NCBI GenBank assembly: GCA_937936675.1
Contig: CALDDL010000176.1
Location: forward strand, 1 to 19,125
Reading direction: 5' to 3'
From: an uncultured bacterium
GTDB lineage: Bacteria > Bacteroidota > Ignavibacteria > Ignavibacteriales > Melioribacteraceae
DNA length: 19,125 bases
This document shows positions 6,501-14,312 of the stretch, piece by piece (positions within the stretch are counted from its first letter, which is position 1; each line of letters starts with the position of its first letter). The position numbers and the translations under genes were made by a program. The notes below the pieces were generated by a model. That model did not search any database. It was not told where the DNA came from and saw nothing but the letters and a program-made list of their open reading frames with translations.

Positions 6501-9363
6501 GACTAAAACAGGCGGAACAGGAATAACCGGAGGAAGTTTTGCATCTGCAACTACAAACACAGATGCTACCGGTAAAGCTGTTGTAGTATTTAATGTGGCT
6601 CAAGTTTCTGCTACAACTCATGAAGTAATTGCTACTGATAATACGAGTCCTACACCTCTTACCGGTAAAAGAGGAAATATTGTTGTAGTTCCGGACGATC
6701 CTTCGAAATATATAGTAACAGCTTCTGATTATAATCCAATTGCCGGTAATGATATTGAAGTAAGAGCACAATTAACGGATAAATATGATAATATTGTTAA
6801 AATCGCAGATAAAGAGATTACATGGACGAGTACAAACGGTGGATCATTTGGTTTACCTGATGCAGCTCCCGGAATGGCTCTTGATAATTTTAAGTCAAAA
6901 ACTAATGTTAATGGATTAGCAACTGCAAAATTTACTACCAATACAAAAGCATTAACCGAACAAATAATTACAGCAACCGATAATTCAACCCCTGCATTAA
7001 AAGGGGATTCACCAAAAGTAACGACCAAAGCTGGTCCTCCTGCCAAATATTTAGTAAAAGCAGATAGTTATTCTGTAATCAAAGGAGGAACTACTTTAAT
7101 TACGGGACAACTTGCGGATAAAAATGATAACCCAATTGCACTAGCAGGGCAAGTAGTTTCCTTCTTAACAGATAATGGTGGAGTTGTTGCTCCTCTTGCC
7201 GATACTACAGATGCAAACGGAAAAATAACTACTACTATTACAGTTACAATGGTAGTTGGTACAAATCACATTGTTGAAGTTAAAGGAGCCACATTCAGTG
7301 GATTTAGTGCTAATATTCTTGTTGTGGATATACTCCCCCCTGTACTTAAATCTCCAAATGATCGAGCAATGTTCCAGCCAAAAAGCATTCTTTTCCAATG
7401 GGATAAATCGGTAGGTGCAACCTCTTACCATTTACAAATATCAAAAGATTCAACCTTTGCTAATATTGATATTTCACTCGTTGGTTTATCGAATAATTTT
7501 AGTCAAGTTGATGGATTAGAAAATGATATGACTTATTATTGGAGAGCAAGAGGAGCTGATGGTACTGCTAATAGTGCATGGTCTAGTTTTAGAAGATTCA
7601 AAACTATAATTGCAGCTCCGGATGTTCCAAACTTAGCAACTCCGGGAAATAATGGGACGAATGTAAGTCGTAACGTTAATCTTGTTTGGAATGCTGCTCC
7701 AAGAGCTTCTTATTATAAAATTGAATTTGCTGATAATATTGCGTTCCAACCTTTATTAAAAGCAGAGCAAAATTTAACTGATACTAAATATGGCGTTTCC
7801 GGACTTGAATATAATAAATCATATTTCTGGAGAGTAAAAGCATATAATGTAGGTGGAGAAAGCGATTATTCAACTGCATTTAAATTTACAACTCTTGATA
7901 CGGTTTTAGCTCCAAGTCCTATTTCTGCAATAGCAATTTCCGTAGATTCGGTTTTGGTTGAATGGCAGGATAATTCAAATAACGAAACCGGATTTGTTCT
8001 TGAAAGAAGAAAGGTAGAAACTGGTTCAATATTTGTTATTGTTGCTAATTTAGGTGCTAATATTATTTCATATAAGGATGCTGGTTTAACAGAAAATACA
8101 CTTTATGAATATAGAATTAAAGCTGTAAAAGGAATTATTAATTCTCCATACCGGTTAGCGGTTGTACTTATGCCAACAAAAAACATTACTCCTCCTTCAA
8201 ATATTGATGTAGAGCCGGGTGATAATGGAGAACTAATTGTTAATTGGGATGATAATTCAAATAATGAAGATGGATTTATTATTGAACGTGCGGGAGAAGA
8301 AGGAGCAGGAAATAGCTCTATAAAAGATAGATACTTCAGTTCTGTTACAGTTGGAGTTTTTATACCAATTGATACAATCCCTGCAAATAGCACTCAATAT
8401 GTCGATACTAAAACAGTTGAAGGTGGAAAATATGCTTATAGAGTAATGGGATTTAATAATGAAGGTGTTTCAGTCTCCTCTGTTGCTGTTACTCCTGTTG
8501 CTGTTGTTATTGCACCCTCAGAATTATCTACCAAGCTAGGTGATAATAATTCAATAACTCTGAAATGGAAGGATAATTCTAAGATAGAGCTCGGTTTTGT
8601 TATTCAAAGAAGAATTGAAGGTGCTAATACTTTCATTACTATTGATTCAGTTGATGCCAATCTTACTACATTTATTGATGATAAAGTTGATGAAATAACA
8701 AACTATACTTATAGAGTATTTGCATTTAATGCAGATGGTAATTCTTCATTTACAGCATATTCGGAAGTAAAAACAGGGTTGATTTCTCCCACTGAACTGA
8801 CTGCTACTGAAAGTGCATATAAAGTTACTCTTACTTGGAAAGATAATTCCAAGAAAGAGCTTAAGTATAAGATCGAAAAGAAATCTTTAGCTGATCCTAC
8901 ATATAAAGAATTAACTAAAGTTGAGAAAGATATAGTTACTTATATTGATAACGTTCCAAATTCAAATGAAACTTATACTTATAGAATTTCGGCTATCGCG
9001 GGTGACGTAGTCTCTAAATTCAGTAATGAATTTGAAATCAAGATCATTATGACTGATGTCGAAGAACTTGAAATAATTCCAACTGAATATGTAATAGAAC
9101 AAAATTATCCAAATCCGTTCAATCCAAGTACATCAATTCGTTTCGGTCTTCCATTTGAAAGTGAAGTCCACATTGGTATATATAATCTAATCGGAGAAAA
9201 GATAGCAGAGCTAGAAGATGGTACACTACCTGCCGGAACACATCTTATCCGTTGGGATGCTAGTAATCTTCCTTCGGGAATTTATCTTTATTCAATTAAC
9301 GCTAAGTCAATCATAGACGGTAAATCATTCAATTCTGTTAAAAAAATGATGTTGATGAAGTAA
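3586..9363 (+). CDS. Giant adhesin-like surface protein: Big_1-like repeats, FN3 repeats and T9SS sorting domain
   Basis: The protein has 1925 residues. In order it holds a signal peptide (1-21, ending LLAQ), an N-terminal module (about 30-190) shared with the upstream small protein, ten Big_1/invasin-like Ig domains (about 191-1248), about six FN3-like domains (about 1249-1821) and a T9SS sorting domain (about 1834-1925, EQNYPNPFNPST...). Each Big_1-like unit is 98-113 residues long, with a conserved T/TDA.GKA.V.F core and a GTxHxxTATD-like end. The last four FN3 units share a W-D/K-DNS-E-GF-I-R pattern. AAGGGG lies 8 nt before the ATG, supporting this start. No enzymatic motif is visible. 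By analogy with invasin/intimin-like and other multi-Ig surface proteins, it probably forms a long stalk for adhesion or matrix binding after T9SS export; the ligand is unknown. It is followed by a strong terminator, closing the surface-protein cluster. Confidence 0.9.
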   Translation: MWKKILFILFVIIASNSLLAQSFDFTGNSPLLKIPLTIKSNSDPTKTFNLFYGIDSRATDAVDALDKLGEVSLPPLPPSGVIDIRFKVGSDGTLTDIRQGTEILKTGSSPKLHKISFQAGDYVAGTTNISIDYDIPANVSVSLSYILFQQTLTGKGTFTLTDGMELFTGYNLDLSSPFTFDWKVTYNLPDLTVSKIGLTVPNLNPAAGNKQTVEAQLQDQYDRPFATAGTAVNWTTTGAGAALSASSTNTDANGKAVVDLTVATTAGVTHTIKAASGAINKTSDNIVVKAGAATKFSVTNATNSPAAGANLRVTGQLQDLYSNNVAEADRSVTWTATNGATLVLPSSGSADGASIKTDANGKSAVDFKVSQTAGTKHVFTAEVPTTAITGSSPEVTVVPGQIAKLNVVSNLAIAKAGSNVTITAQLRDAFDNDVASSGKVITWSKTGGIAGDVGGKFASATSTTNASGIATVVFTVAQASGIVHTVTGTDNSTPANTGTTGNIDVTPNDANKYMVTSSDANPTVNTNVTIDAQLTDIYGNIIATPSAKTVTWSYTGGTKGTFSSPTSTTDASGKATVTFTVDEKSGVTQNVKATDVALLTGTSPNIITKAGAAVAYDVTATKYGPVNGDTVKISAQAVDAFKNPVSLSGNIITWTSTNNGTFSSPTSTTNTAGKATVVFTTKNVPNTEHIITATDNSTPPLTGDSPKIKTVSGPPAKYLVTLSTNNPAAGSQVTVTAQLVDEGNNPHSTAGKEVTWSSTGGGTFAQAKTLTNADGKAIVVFTAGTIAGNKHKITATDNTAPTALTGQSEEMTIKAAAASKFAVTLDKTDPIANTKVAVTAQLKDQYNNNAPEVGREVSFTSTNGGVFDPPASGSPELTPAKYLTDATGKVTVNFQVVKVSGTKHTVTATIPSTSPSITGASPEITVKPDIAIKYFVTVSDTLPKAGKQINVTAQLKDQFENNVPTSGKIVTWTKTGGTGITGGSFASATTNTDATGKAVVVFNVAQVSATTHEVIATDNTSPTPLTGKRGNIVVVPDDPSKYIVTASDYNPIAGNDIEVRAQLTDKYDNIVKIADKEITWTSTNGGSFGLPDAAPGMALDNFKSKTNVNGLATAKFTTNTKALTEQIITATDNSTPALKGDSPKVTTKAGPPAKYLVKADSYSVIKGGTTLITGQLADKNDNPIALAGQVVSFLTDNGGVVAPLADTTDANGKITTTITVTMVVGTNHIVEVKGATFSGFSANILVVDILPPVLKSPNDRAMFQPKSILFQWDKSVGATSYHLQISKDSTFANIDISLVGLSNNFSQVDGLENDMTYYWRARGADGTANSAWSSFRRFKTIIAAPDVPNLATPGNNGTNVSRNVNLVWNAAPRASYYKIEFADNIAFQPLLKAEQNLTDTKYGVSGLEYNKSYFWRVKAYNVGGESDYSTAFKFTTLDTVLAPSPISAIAISVDSVLVEWQDNSNNETGFVLERRKVETGSIFVIVANLGANIISYKDAGLTENTLYEYRIKAVKGIINSPYRLAVVLMPTKNITPPSNIDVEPGDNGELIVNWDDNSNNEDGFIIERAGEEGAGNSSIKDRYFSSVTVGVFIPIDTIPANSTQYVDTKTVEGGKYAYRVMGFNNEGVSVSSVAVTPVAVVIAPSELSTKLGDNNSITLKWKDNSKIELGFVIQRRIEGANTFITIDSVDANLTTFIDDKVDEITNYTYRVFAFNADGNSSFTAYSEVKTGLISPTELTATESAYKVTLTWKDNSKKELKYKIEKKSLADPTYKELTKVEKDIVTYIDNVPNSNETYTYRISAIAGDVVSKFSNEFEIKIIMTDVEELEIIPTEYVIEQNYPNPFNPSTSIRFGLPFESEVHIGIYNLIGEKIAELEDGTLPAGTHLIRWDASNLPSGIYLYSINAKSIIDGKSFNSVKKMMLMK
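4156..7329 (+). repeat. Array of ten Big_1-like coding repeats
   Basis: Repeat units in residues of the adhesin are about 191-289, 290-400, 401-507, 508-611, 612-713, 714-816, 817-929, 930-1037, 1038-1149 and 1150-1248. Units 2 and 7 share KFxVT starts, a longer mid-loop and a GASPE/GSSPE end. Units 3 and 8 share FASAT and VAQ segments. Units 6 and 10 both start PPAKYLV. This indicates block duplication and not independent gain of units. The repeats have diverged at the DNA level, with near-identity only in short stretches such as the PPAKYLV coding segment (about 5725-5745 and 7035-7057). Confidence 0.8.
7330..9048 (+). repeat. Array of about six FN3-like coding repeats
   Basis: Units fall at adhesin residues about 1249-1342, 1343-1436, 1437-1531, 1532-1640, 1641-1731 and 1732-1821. 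The first two have the form W(N/D)...A..YxxxxxxxxxF ending in a YxWRx(R/K)A strand. The last four form a closer group with a WxDNSxxExGFxxxR pattern and an ENTLYEYRIKA- or TNYTYRVFAF-like strand. Unit 4 has a longer insert (about 1570-1600). Boundaries are approximate. Confidence 0.75.
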
Positions 9364-9379
9364 TTTTTAATTGGCTATT

Positions 9380-9417
9380 AAAAAAGGGGTGTCATTTTGG
9401 CATCCCTTTTTTATTTT
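9380..9417 (+). terminator. Rho-independent terminator after the adhesin
   Basis: AAAAAAGGGGTG (9380-9391) pairs with CATCCCTTTTTT (9401-9412) over 12 bp with one G-U pair, around a 9-nt loop, and runs into a T-rich tail (TTTTTTATTTT). It lies 17 bp after the adhesin stop. It marks the boundary between the surface-protein cluster and the foldase/kinase/activator unit. Confidence 0.9.
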
Positions 9418-9474
9418 AAAAATGTTATCTATGTATCTAAGATTTATATTTAAAGATCAATTTTTAGGAAATAT

Positions 9475-11304
9475 ATGCAAAAAGTAGTTTTAGTAATTCT
9501 GATACTTAGTTTTTTCTCTCTAAAATCAAACGCTCAAAACAATAAGGTATTAGCAGAAGTTGGAGATATTAAGATTACCGCACAAGAATTTTTAAAGAGA
9601 TACGAATTAACTCCTCATGCCGATAAACAAAAAGATATTTCTAATCCTGAGATGAAAAAAGATTTTCTTCTTACACTGATAGCCGAAAAGCTAATTGCAA
9701 AAGAAGCTCTTAAAAATAAAATCGATACCCTTAAGGAATTTAAGTCAATTGAAGATTATATTAAAAATATCTATTTAAGAGATGCACTTTATAATAAAGA
9801 AATAAAAGAAAAAGTAGTTATTAATCAACCTGATTGGGAAGAGGGCAAAATAAGAATTTCACAAAAATTAAAAATCAAATTTTTATTCTCTACCTCTGAA
9901 ACTGAAATCAAAGATATATATAAATTATTACAGAACGGTGCTTCTTTTGATTCGCTTCTTTCATTAAGAGACGAAAACAATGAGCAACTTTCTCCTGCCG
10001 AAGTAACTTTTGGTAAAATGCATCCTGATATTGAAAACGAAATATATAAATTATCAGGAGGTGAATTTACTAAACCAATTAAACTTAAAGAAGGCTATTA
10101 CATTTGTAAACTTTATGATAAAACAATTAATAGTGATTTGACCGATTCAGAAAAATCCTCAATCCGTTCTATAATTCAAACTAGAAAAGAGGATTCTTTA
10201 TATCAAGAGTTTTATTCAAAATTTTTCAGGGATATAGTTGTAAATGTCGATACGAAAATCTTTGTTGAACTAGCTGAAAAAATTAAAGAACAATATTCTA
10301 AAAAGAAAGAAAGTGATTTAGGGAAAGAAAATGATAGAAAATTTTTATTAGAAAAGGATTTTTTTGAGATAATAAATACATTTTCAAAAGATGAATTGCA
10401 AAGTGTTTTTGTAAAATTTTCTTCAAGCCCGATTAGTCTTGAATCGTTTATCTATTTCTTGATTATGGAAAATTTTGATGTCTATAATGTCGATATTGCT
10501 TCGATTAGGGGAAAACTTAATTATATTGTTCAAAATTATATCCAGAATAAATTATTGGAAAGAGAAGCTGTTAAAAGAGGTTATCAAGAACTACCGGAGA
10601 TAAAAAACGATATTGAGTCATGGAAAACTTTCTACTTATCACAAAGATATATGTCAAAAATTTATAAAACTGAAGATGTTACTCGAGATGAGGCATTGGC
10701 ATTCTTTAATAAAACAAACCATACTTTTGAAAAACCGATGCAATATAGAATCAGTGAAATATATTCTAAGGATTTATCAAAGATTGAATCAGCATTAAAA
10801 GAATTAGAATCAGGGAAAGATTTTGGAGAAGTTGCTTCAATATACCACGATGTGGATTCAATAAAAATAAATAAAGGAGATATCGGATATATTTCAGCAT
10901 CCGAAAACAGTCTTTATTCTAAGACTCTCTCTTCCATGAAAAAAGGTGATTATGTAGGACCTCTTTCTTATAATCAAGGGTATTCAATAATTATGTTAGC
11001 TAATACTAAACAAGAATCATTAAATTCACCGGCTACTTTTGAGGAAGCAGAATCTGATATTAAAGGAATTTTAAAAAGCAAAAAACTTTATGATAAATTA
11101 GAAAGTGACATTGCCTCTTTAGCATCCGAAAAAGGGATTAAAATAAATACTAAAGAATTATCCGAATTAAAAGTTACAGATATAAATGTAGTAGTTTTCA
11201 AAAGATTTGGTTTTGGCGGTCAGATGCTTGCAGTTCCTTACACACCAATTTTTGCAAGCTGGTATGAAGTATATAAAAAACAAAACTCTAAAGACCCTTT
11301 ATAA
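9475..11304 (+). CDS. Exported SurA/PpiC-like peptidyl-prolyl isomerase and chaperone with two parvulin-like regions
   Basis: The protein has 609 residues and a signal peptide at about 1-21 (SNAQ end), so it is likely periplasmic. Residues 24-110 look like a SurA-type N-terminal chaperone segment (VGDIKITAQEFLKRY, then helical). Parvulin-like region 1 is about 130-215 (LKIKFLF, FDSL, GEFTKPIKLKEGYYI). Region 2 is about 420-512 (YRISEIY, GKDFGEVAS, GDIGYIS, GDYVGPLSYNQGYSIIML), and its pattern is closer to the family. A second helical segment (about 285-400) lies between them. Such proteins bind unfolded envelope proteins and may isomerise prolines; here clients could include T9SS or outer membrane proteins (inference). 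AGGA lies 5 nt before the ATG. The kinase gene starts 10 bp after the stop, so this is the first gene of a likely three-gene operon. Confidence 0.85.
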   Translation: MQKVVLVILILSFFSLKSNAQNNKVLAEVGDIKITAQEFLKRYELTPHADKQKDISNPEMKKDFLLTLIAEKLIAKEALKNKIDTLKEFKSIEDYIKNIYLRDALYNKEIKEKVVINQPDWEEGKIRISQKLKIKFLFSTSETEIKDIYKLLQNGASFDSLLSLRDENNEQLSPAEVTFGKMHPDIENEIYKLSGGEFTKPIKLKEGYYICKLYDKTINSDLTDSEKSSIRSIIQTRKEDSLYQEFYSKFFRDIVVNVDTKIFVELAEKIKEQYSKKKESDLGKENDRKFLLEKDFFEIINTFSKDELQSVFVKFSSSPISLESFIYFLIMENFDVYNVDIASIRGKLNYIVQNYIQNKLLEREAVKRGYQELPEIKNDIESWKTFYLSQRYMSKIYKTEDVTRDEALAFFNKTNHTFEKPMQYRISEIYSKDLSKIESALKELESGKDFGEVASIYHDVDSIKINKGDIGYISASENSLYSKTLSSMKKGDYVGPLSYNQGYSIIMLANTKQESLNSPATFEEAESDIKGILKSKKLYDKLESDIASLASEKGIKINTKELSELKVTDINVVVFKRFGFGGQMLAVPYTPIFASWYEVYKKQNSKDPL

Positions 11305-11314
11305 AAATAACTAA

Positions 11315-12799
11315 GTGAACAAAAAAAATAAATTAATCGATAATTTAAAGCAGTACCATTTTGAGTTTAGACACCTCACGGTGCTCTTTGTAGGTTTGAT
11401 TGTATTCCAAATTATTTTATCAATGATTCATAAAACATCATTAAAAGATTTCGTTGATAATACTCAAGAATGGTATCAAAAGCATTCGGCAGAAAGATTT
11501 ACTAATCAATCTACTACAACACTTGAGCTTTTATTCGAAACCGCAAGTTTAAGGAAAAAAATATCTGAGGAAGAAAAAAGAAAAATTATACAATTCTTTG
11601 ATGCAACTTTGAATCAACAACTTCTTCAGCAAAATGTGGAAGAAATTATATTAATTATTGATAAGGATAATAAATTATATCCAATAAAAGATGGAAAATT
11701 ATTGTATGAATTTATATTCGAAAAGAAAGATATTCAAATTGAAGACTCTCTTAAATTTGCTTCTGCTTTAACTTTATATAAACAGCATAAAGACGAAATG
11801 AAGAGCAAGGAACATTTAGTAAATTTATATCGTAATGATAAAACTTATTATACTTTTGTTCCATTTACTCCTGATGGTAAATTCCTTGGTGCACTTTATA
11901 TGAAGAACACTCCTGATCTCTCATTTATTACTAAGGAGATTGTAACAAATTATGAAGAGACATCTATTATATATTCAGCACTTTTTTTACTTGGTCTTTT
12001 AGCAATGTATTATATTTCCACATATACGGTAAAGGAAAGAGATGAGGCACAAAAACTATTGCTCGAAGAACATGAAATAAATATTAAAAAACAGATTGAT
12101 TATGAAAAAGAAGCTTTGTTTACGAAGAGAATCTATCATACTCATCACAAAGCAGAAAAAATAATGGGCTTTATAAAAGAAGACCTAAGAAAATTGAATG
12201 AAACAAATATTCATGAAATAAAAGAGAGAGTAACAAAATACTCGAATTTTGTATCTCGCGTTATTTATGATATGAAATGGTACGATCCTCCAATTCAGAC
12301 AATCAGAAACCCGGTATTCAGGACAGACCCGAATAATGTTTTAAGATTTCTTGTGGAGAATATATTTAATAGGAATTCTACGAAAAGTTCATCATTCGAA
12401 ATATCTTTAGATTTAGATCCTAACGTCCCGGTTGTTCCTATTAATGAATTTGTTATTTGGGAGATAGTTGAACCATTAATTCAAAATTCCATAGACCACG
12501 CATCTGATAAAATGGTAAAAGTAATAATCGAAACTTCTTATAATACGGATACGAATATTACTACACTAAAAATTAGTGATAATGGAAAAGGAATAAGCGA
12601 AGACTTATTAGAAAAAGACGATAAAGGTATTAAAAAATTATTTTGGGAAAATATAACCACCAAAACAAATCCAAAATATGGCGGTGGGTATGGTTGTTAT
12701 ATAGCTTATGAAATATCGAAACAAAGATGTGGTTGGAATATTGATGTAGAAAACCTTATTCCTGCCGGTTGTTGTTTCACAATTACTATTCCTCATTAA
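11315..12799 (+). CDS. Membrane sensor histidine kinase with unusual H-box
   Basis: The protein has 494 residues. TM1 is about 20-40 and TM2 about 217-237, enclosing an extracytoplasmic sensor of about 175 residues. A linker with no clear HAMP domain follows, then a helical region (240-320) and a HATPase_c domain (about 340-494). The ATP-binding boxes are present: N box around N391 (EPLIQNSIDHA), G1 with D422 (SDNGKGI), and G2 GGGYG (456-460). The phosphoacceptor His is not in a standard H-E-x-x-x-P box; the best candidates are H275, H277 and H278 in IYHTHHKAEKIMG. The start is GTG at 11315, as the next Met (37) lies inside TM1. There is no Shine-Dalgarno sequence; TAACTAA directly precedes the start. 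The gene lies 10 bp after the foldase and 10 bp before an NtrC-type regulator, its likely phosphotransfer partner. The signal is unknown. Confidence 0.87.
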   Translation: MNKKNKLIDNLKQYHFEFRHLTVLFVGLIVFQIILSMIHKTSLKDFVDNTQEWYQKHSAERFTNQSTTTLELLFETASLRKKISEEEKRKIIQFFDATLNQQLLQQNVEEIILIIDKDNKLYPIKDGKLLYEFIFEKKDIQIEDSLKFASALTLYKQHKDEMKSKEHLVNLYRNDKTYYTFVPFTPDGKFLGALYMKNTPDLSFITKEIVTNYEETSIIYSALFLLGLLAMYYISTYTVKERDEAQKLLLEEHEINIKKQIDYEKEALFTKRIYHTHHKAEKIMGFIKEDLRKLNETNIHEIKERVTKYSNFVSRVIYDMKWYDPPIQTIRNPVFRTDPNNVLRFLVENIFNRNSTKSSSFEISLDLDPNVPVVPINEFVIWEIVEPLIQNSIDHASDKMVKVIIETSYNTDTNITTLKISDNGKGISEDLLEKDDKGIKKLFWENITTKTNPKYGGGYGCYIAYEISKQRCGWNIDVENLIPAGCCFTITIPH

Positions 12800-12809
12800 G
12801 GGTAACTAA

Positions 12810-14264
12810 ATGAATAACGAAAAAATTAATGTATTATTAATCGAAGATGAAGAGTTCGATGTTCGTCGCGTAATGAACACAATTAAACCTTATGAAAGTA
12901 AAATTATTATTTTGGATGTAGTTTCGGATGGTAATAATGCAATCGAACTTATAGAGAAAAGAAAAAATGAATATGATATAGTAATCATGGATTTTCAGAT
13001 TGCCGGCGGTTTGCGAGGAGAATATTTAATAAAAAAAATCAAAGAATTGGATTTTTCACTTCAGATAATTGTTATAACAAAAATGACGATTAATATTAAT
13101 GATTATGAGTTTGCACATAATCTTCTGGAAGCCGGTGCTTTTTGGTATTGCACAAAGTATCCCGGTGATATCGAGGAATATATTTATCAACCAACTGATT
13201 TCGTTATTAGTATATTCAATGCTTTTGAAAGAAGAAAATTGCTTAAAGATAAATTTAGATCGAATCAAAAATTAAATAAAAATATTGATGACGTATTAGC
13301 ATCCAGAAAAATTGTGGGTGTGAGTAAAGTAATAGAAAATCTTAGAAATCAAATTGATAAATATGCTAATTCCAATGTTAATATTCTTATCTCCGGTTCT
13401 TCGGGTACTGGTAAAGAATTAATTGCATATAATATTCATTACAGAAGTCTTAGAAAATATGAAAATTTCGTCCCCATAAATTGTGGTGGAATCCCGGATC
13501 AATTAATTGAAAGCGAGCTCTTTGGTTATGAAAAAGGTGCATTCACAGGAGCCGATAAAGGTAAGCTTGGTTTATTTGAGTTCGCCCATCATGGAACAAT
13601 ATTCTTAGATGAAATATCCGAGCTTCCTTTAAATGCTCAAGTAAAACTTTTACGTGTAATCCAAGATGGTGAAATTGAAAAAATCGGTAGAACGGATAAA
13701 ACTAAAGTTGATGTCAGAATTATTTCTGCAACTAATAGGGTACTTGAAGTGGAAGTAAAAGAAAAAAGATTTAGAGAGGATCTTTTTTATCGACTTAATG
13801 TAGTTCCTATTTATGTCCCTCCATTAAAAGAAAGAGTAGAAGACATCTCGGTTCTGATAAATCATTTTTTAGATGATATTTCAATTGATATGGGGAAAGA
13901 AAAGCCAAAGATACAACCATTGGCAATGAAAGCATTAGAAGAATATTCTTGGCCAGGTAACGTAAGAGAACTTAAGAATTTTGTTCAAAGGATTCTTTTC
14001 TATGATGAGTCGAATGTATCCGTAGATCAAATTAGTTCAATGCTTTTATTCTCTCAAAAATTTGTTTCAAATGCTCAAAGTGGGAGTCTGGTAAATTTTG
14101 TAACAGAAGGTTTGCTTCCTCTTAAAGAGATGGAAAGGATATTCAGAGAAAAATATTTTAAATACATGAGGGATTTATCTGGCTCTGATGCAGAGGCGGC
14201 AAAAAAACTTGGGCTAGCTCCTCCTAATTATTATCGAATGAGCAAGGAACTTGGACTAAAATAA
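12810..14264 (+). CDS. NtrC-family sigma54-dependent response regulator
   Basis: The protein has 484 residues in the standard three-part layout. The receiver domain (about 5-140) has acidic E12/D13, phosphoacceptor D61 (IVIMDFQ), T90 and K116. The AAA+ sigma54 activator domain (about 165-400) has Walker A GSSGTGKE (196-203), the sigma54-contact loop GAFTGA (243-248), Walker B GTIFLDE (262-268), the R-finger region FREDLFYRLN (321-330) and WPGNVREL (381-388). The C-terminus has a Fis-type helix-turn-helix (about 458-484, AAKKLGLAPPNYYRMSKEL). It should activate sigma54 promoters on phosphorylation by the kinase encoded just upstream. The receiver's last segment around 113-130 (YCTKYPGDIEEYIYQPTD) looks longer than usual. 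The start is ATG right after gggTAACTAA, with no good Shine-Dalgarno sequence. Targets are unknown; no sigma54 promoter is evident in the visible gaps. Confidence 0.94.
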   Translation: MNNEKINVLLIEDEEFDVRRVMNTIKPYESKIIILDVVSDGNNAIELIEKRKNEYDIVIMDFQIAGGLRGEYLIKKIKELDFSLQIIVITKMTININDYEFAHNLLEAGAFWYCTKYPGDIEEYIYQPTDFVISIFNAFERRKLLKDKFRSNQKLNKNIDDVLASRKIVGVSKVIENLRNQIDKYANSNVNILISGSSGTGKELIAYNIHYRSLRKYENFVPINCGGIPDQLIESELFGYEKGAFTGADKGKLGLFEFAHHGTIFLDEISELPLNAQVKLLRVIQDGEIEKIGRTDKTKVDVRIISATNRVLEVEVKEKRFREDLFYRLNVVPIYVPPLKERVEDISVLINHFLDDISIDMGKEKPKIQPLAMKALEEYSWPGNVRELKNFVQRILFYDESNVSVDQISSMLLFSQKFVSNAQSGSLVNFVTEGLLPLKEMERIFREKYFKYMRDLSGSDAEAAKKLGLAPPNYYRMSKELGLK

Positions 14265-14269
14265 TTTTC

Positions 14270-14294
14270 TTCTTTATATTAACTAAAGAATTTT
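14270..14294 (+). terminator. Possible weak terminator or hairpin after the regulator
   Basis: TTCTTTA (14270-14276) pairs with TAAAGAA (14284-14290) around a 7-nt loop, followed by four T. The 7-bp stem is mostly A-T, so it would be a poor terminator. It lies in the 48-bp gap between the regulator and the GH2 gene, and readthrough into the GH2 gene is possible. Confidence 0.3.
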
Positions 14295-14312
14295 ATTCAT
14301 ATTGAGGGCATT

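Noticed and set aside
4156..7329. Possible CRISPR or direct-repeat array
   Set aside because: The repeats are about 300-bp coding units with diverged sequence, not short identical repeats with spacers.
4536..7431. Several reverse-strand open frames opposite the adhesin (for example 4536-5030 and 6729-7046)
   Set aside because: They lie antisense to the Big_1 repeats, have no signal for translation, and their composition mirrors the repeat codons. They are shadows of the forward gene.
10613..10798. Forward frame of 61 codons inside the foldase gene
   Set aside because: It overlaps the foldase in another frame and shows no motif or ribosome binding site.
11315..12799. Kinase as a degenerate pseudokinase
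   Set aside because: The H-box is unusual, but the N, G1 and G2 ATP-binding residues are all present.
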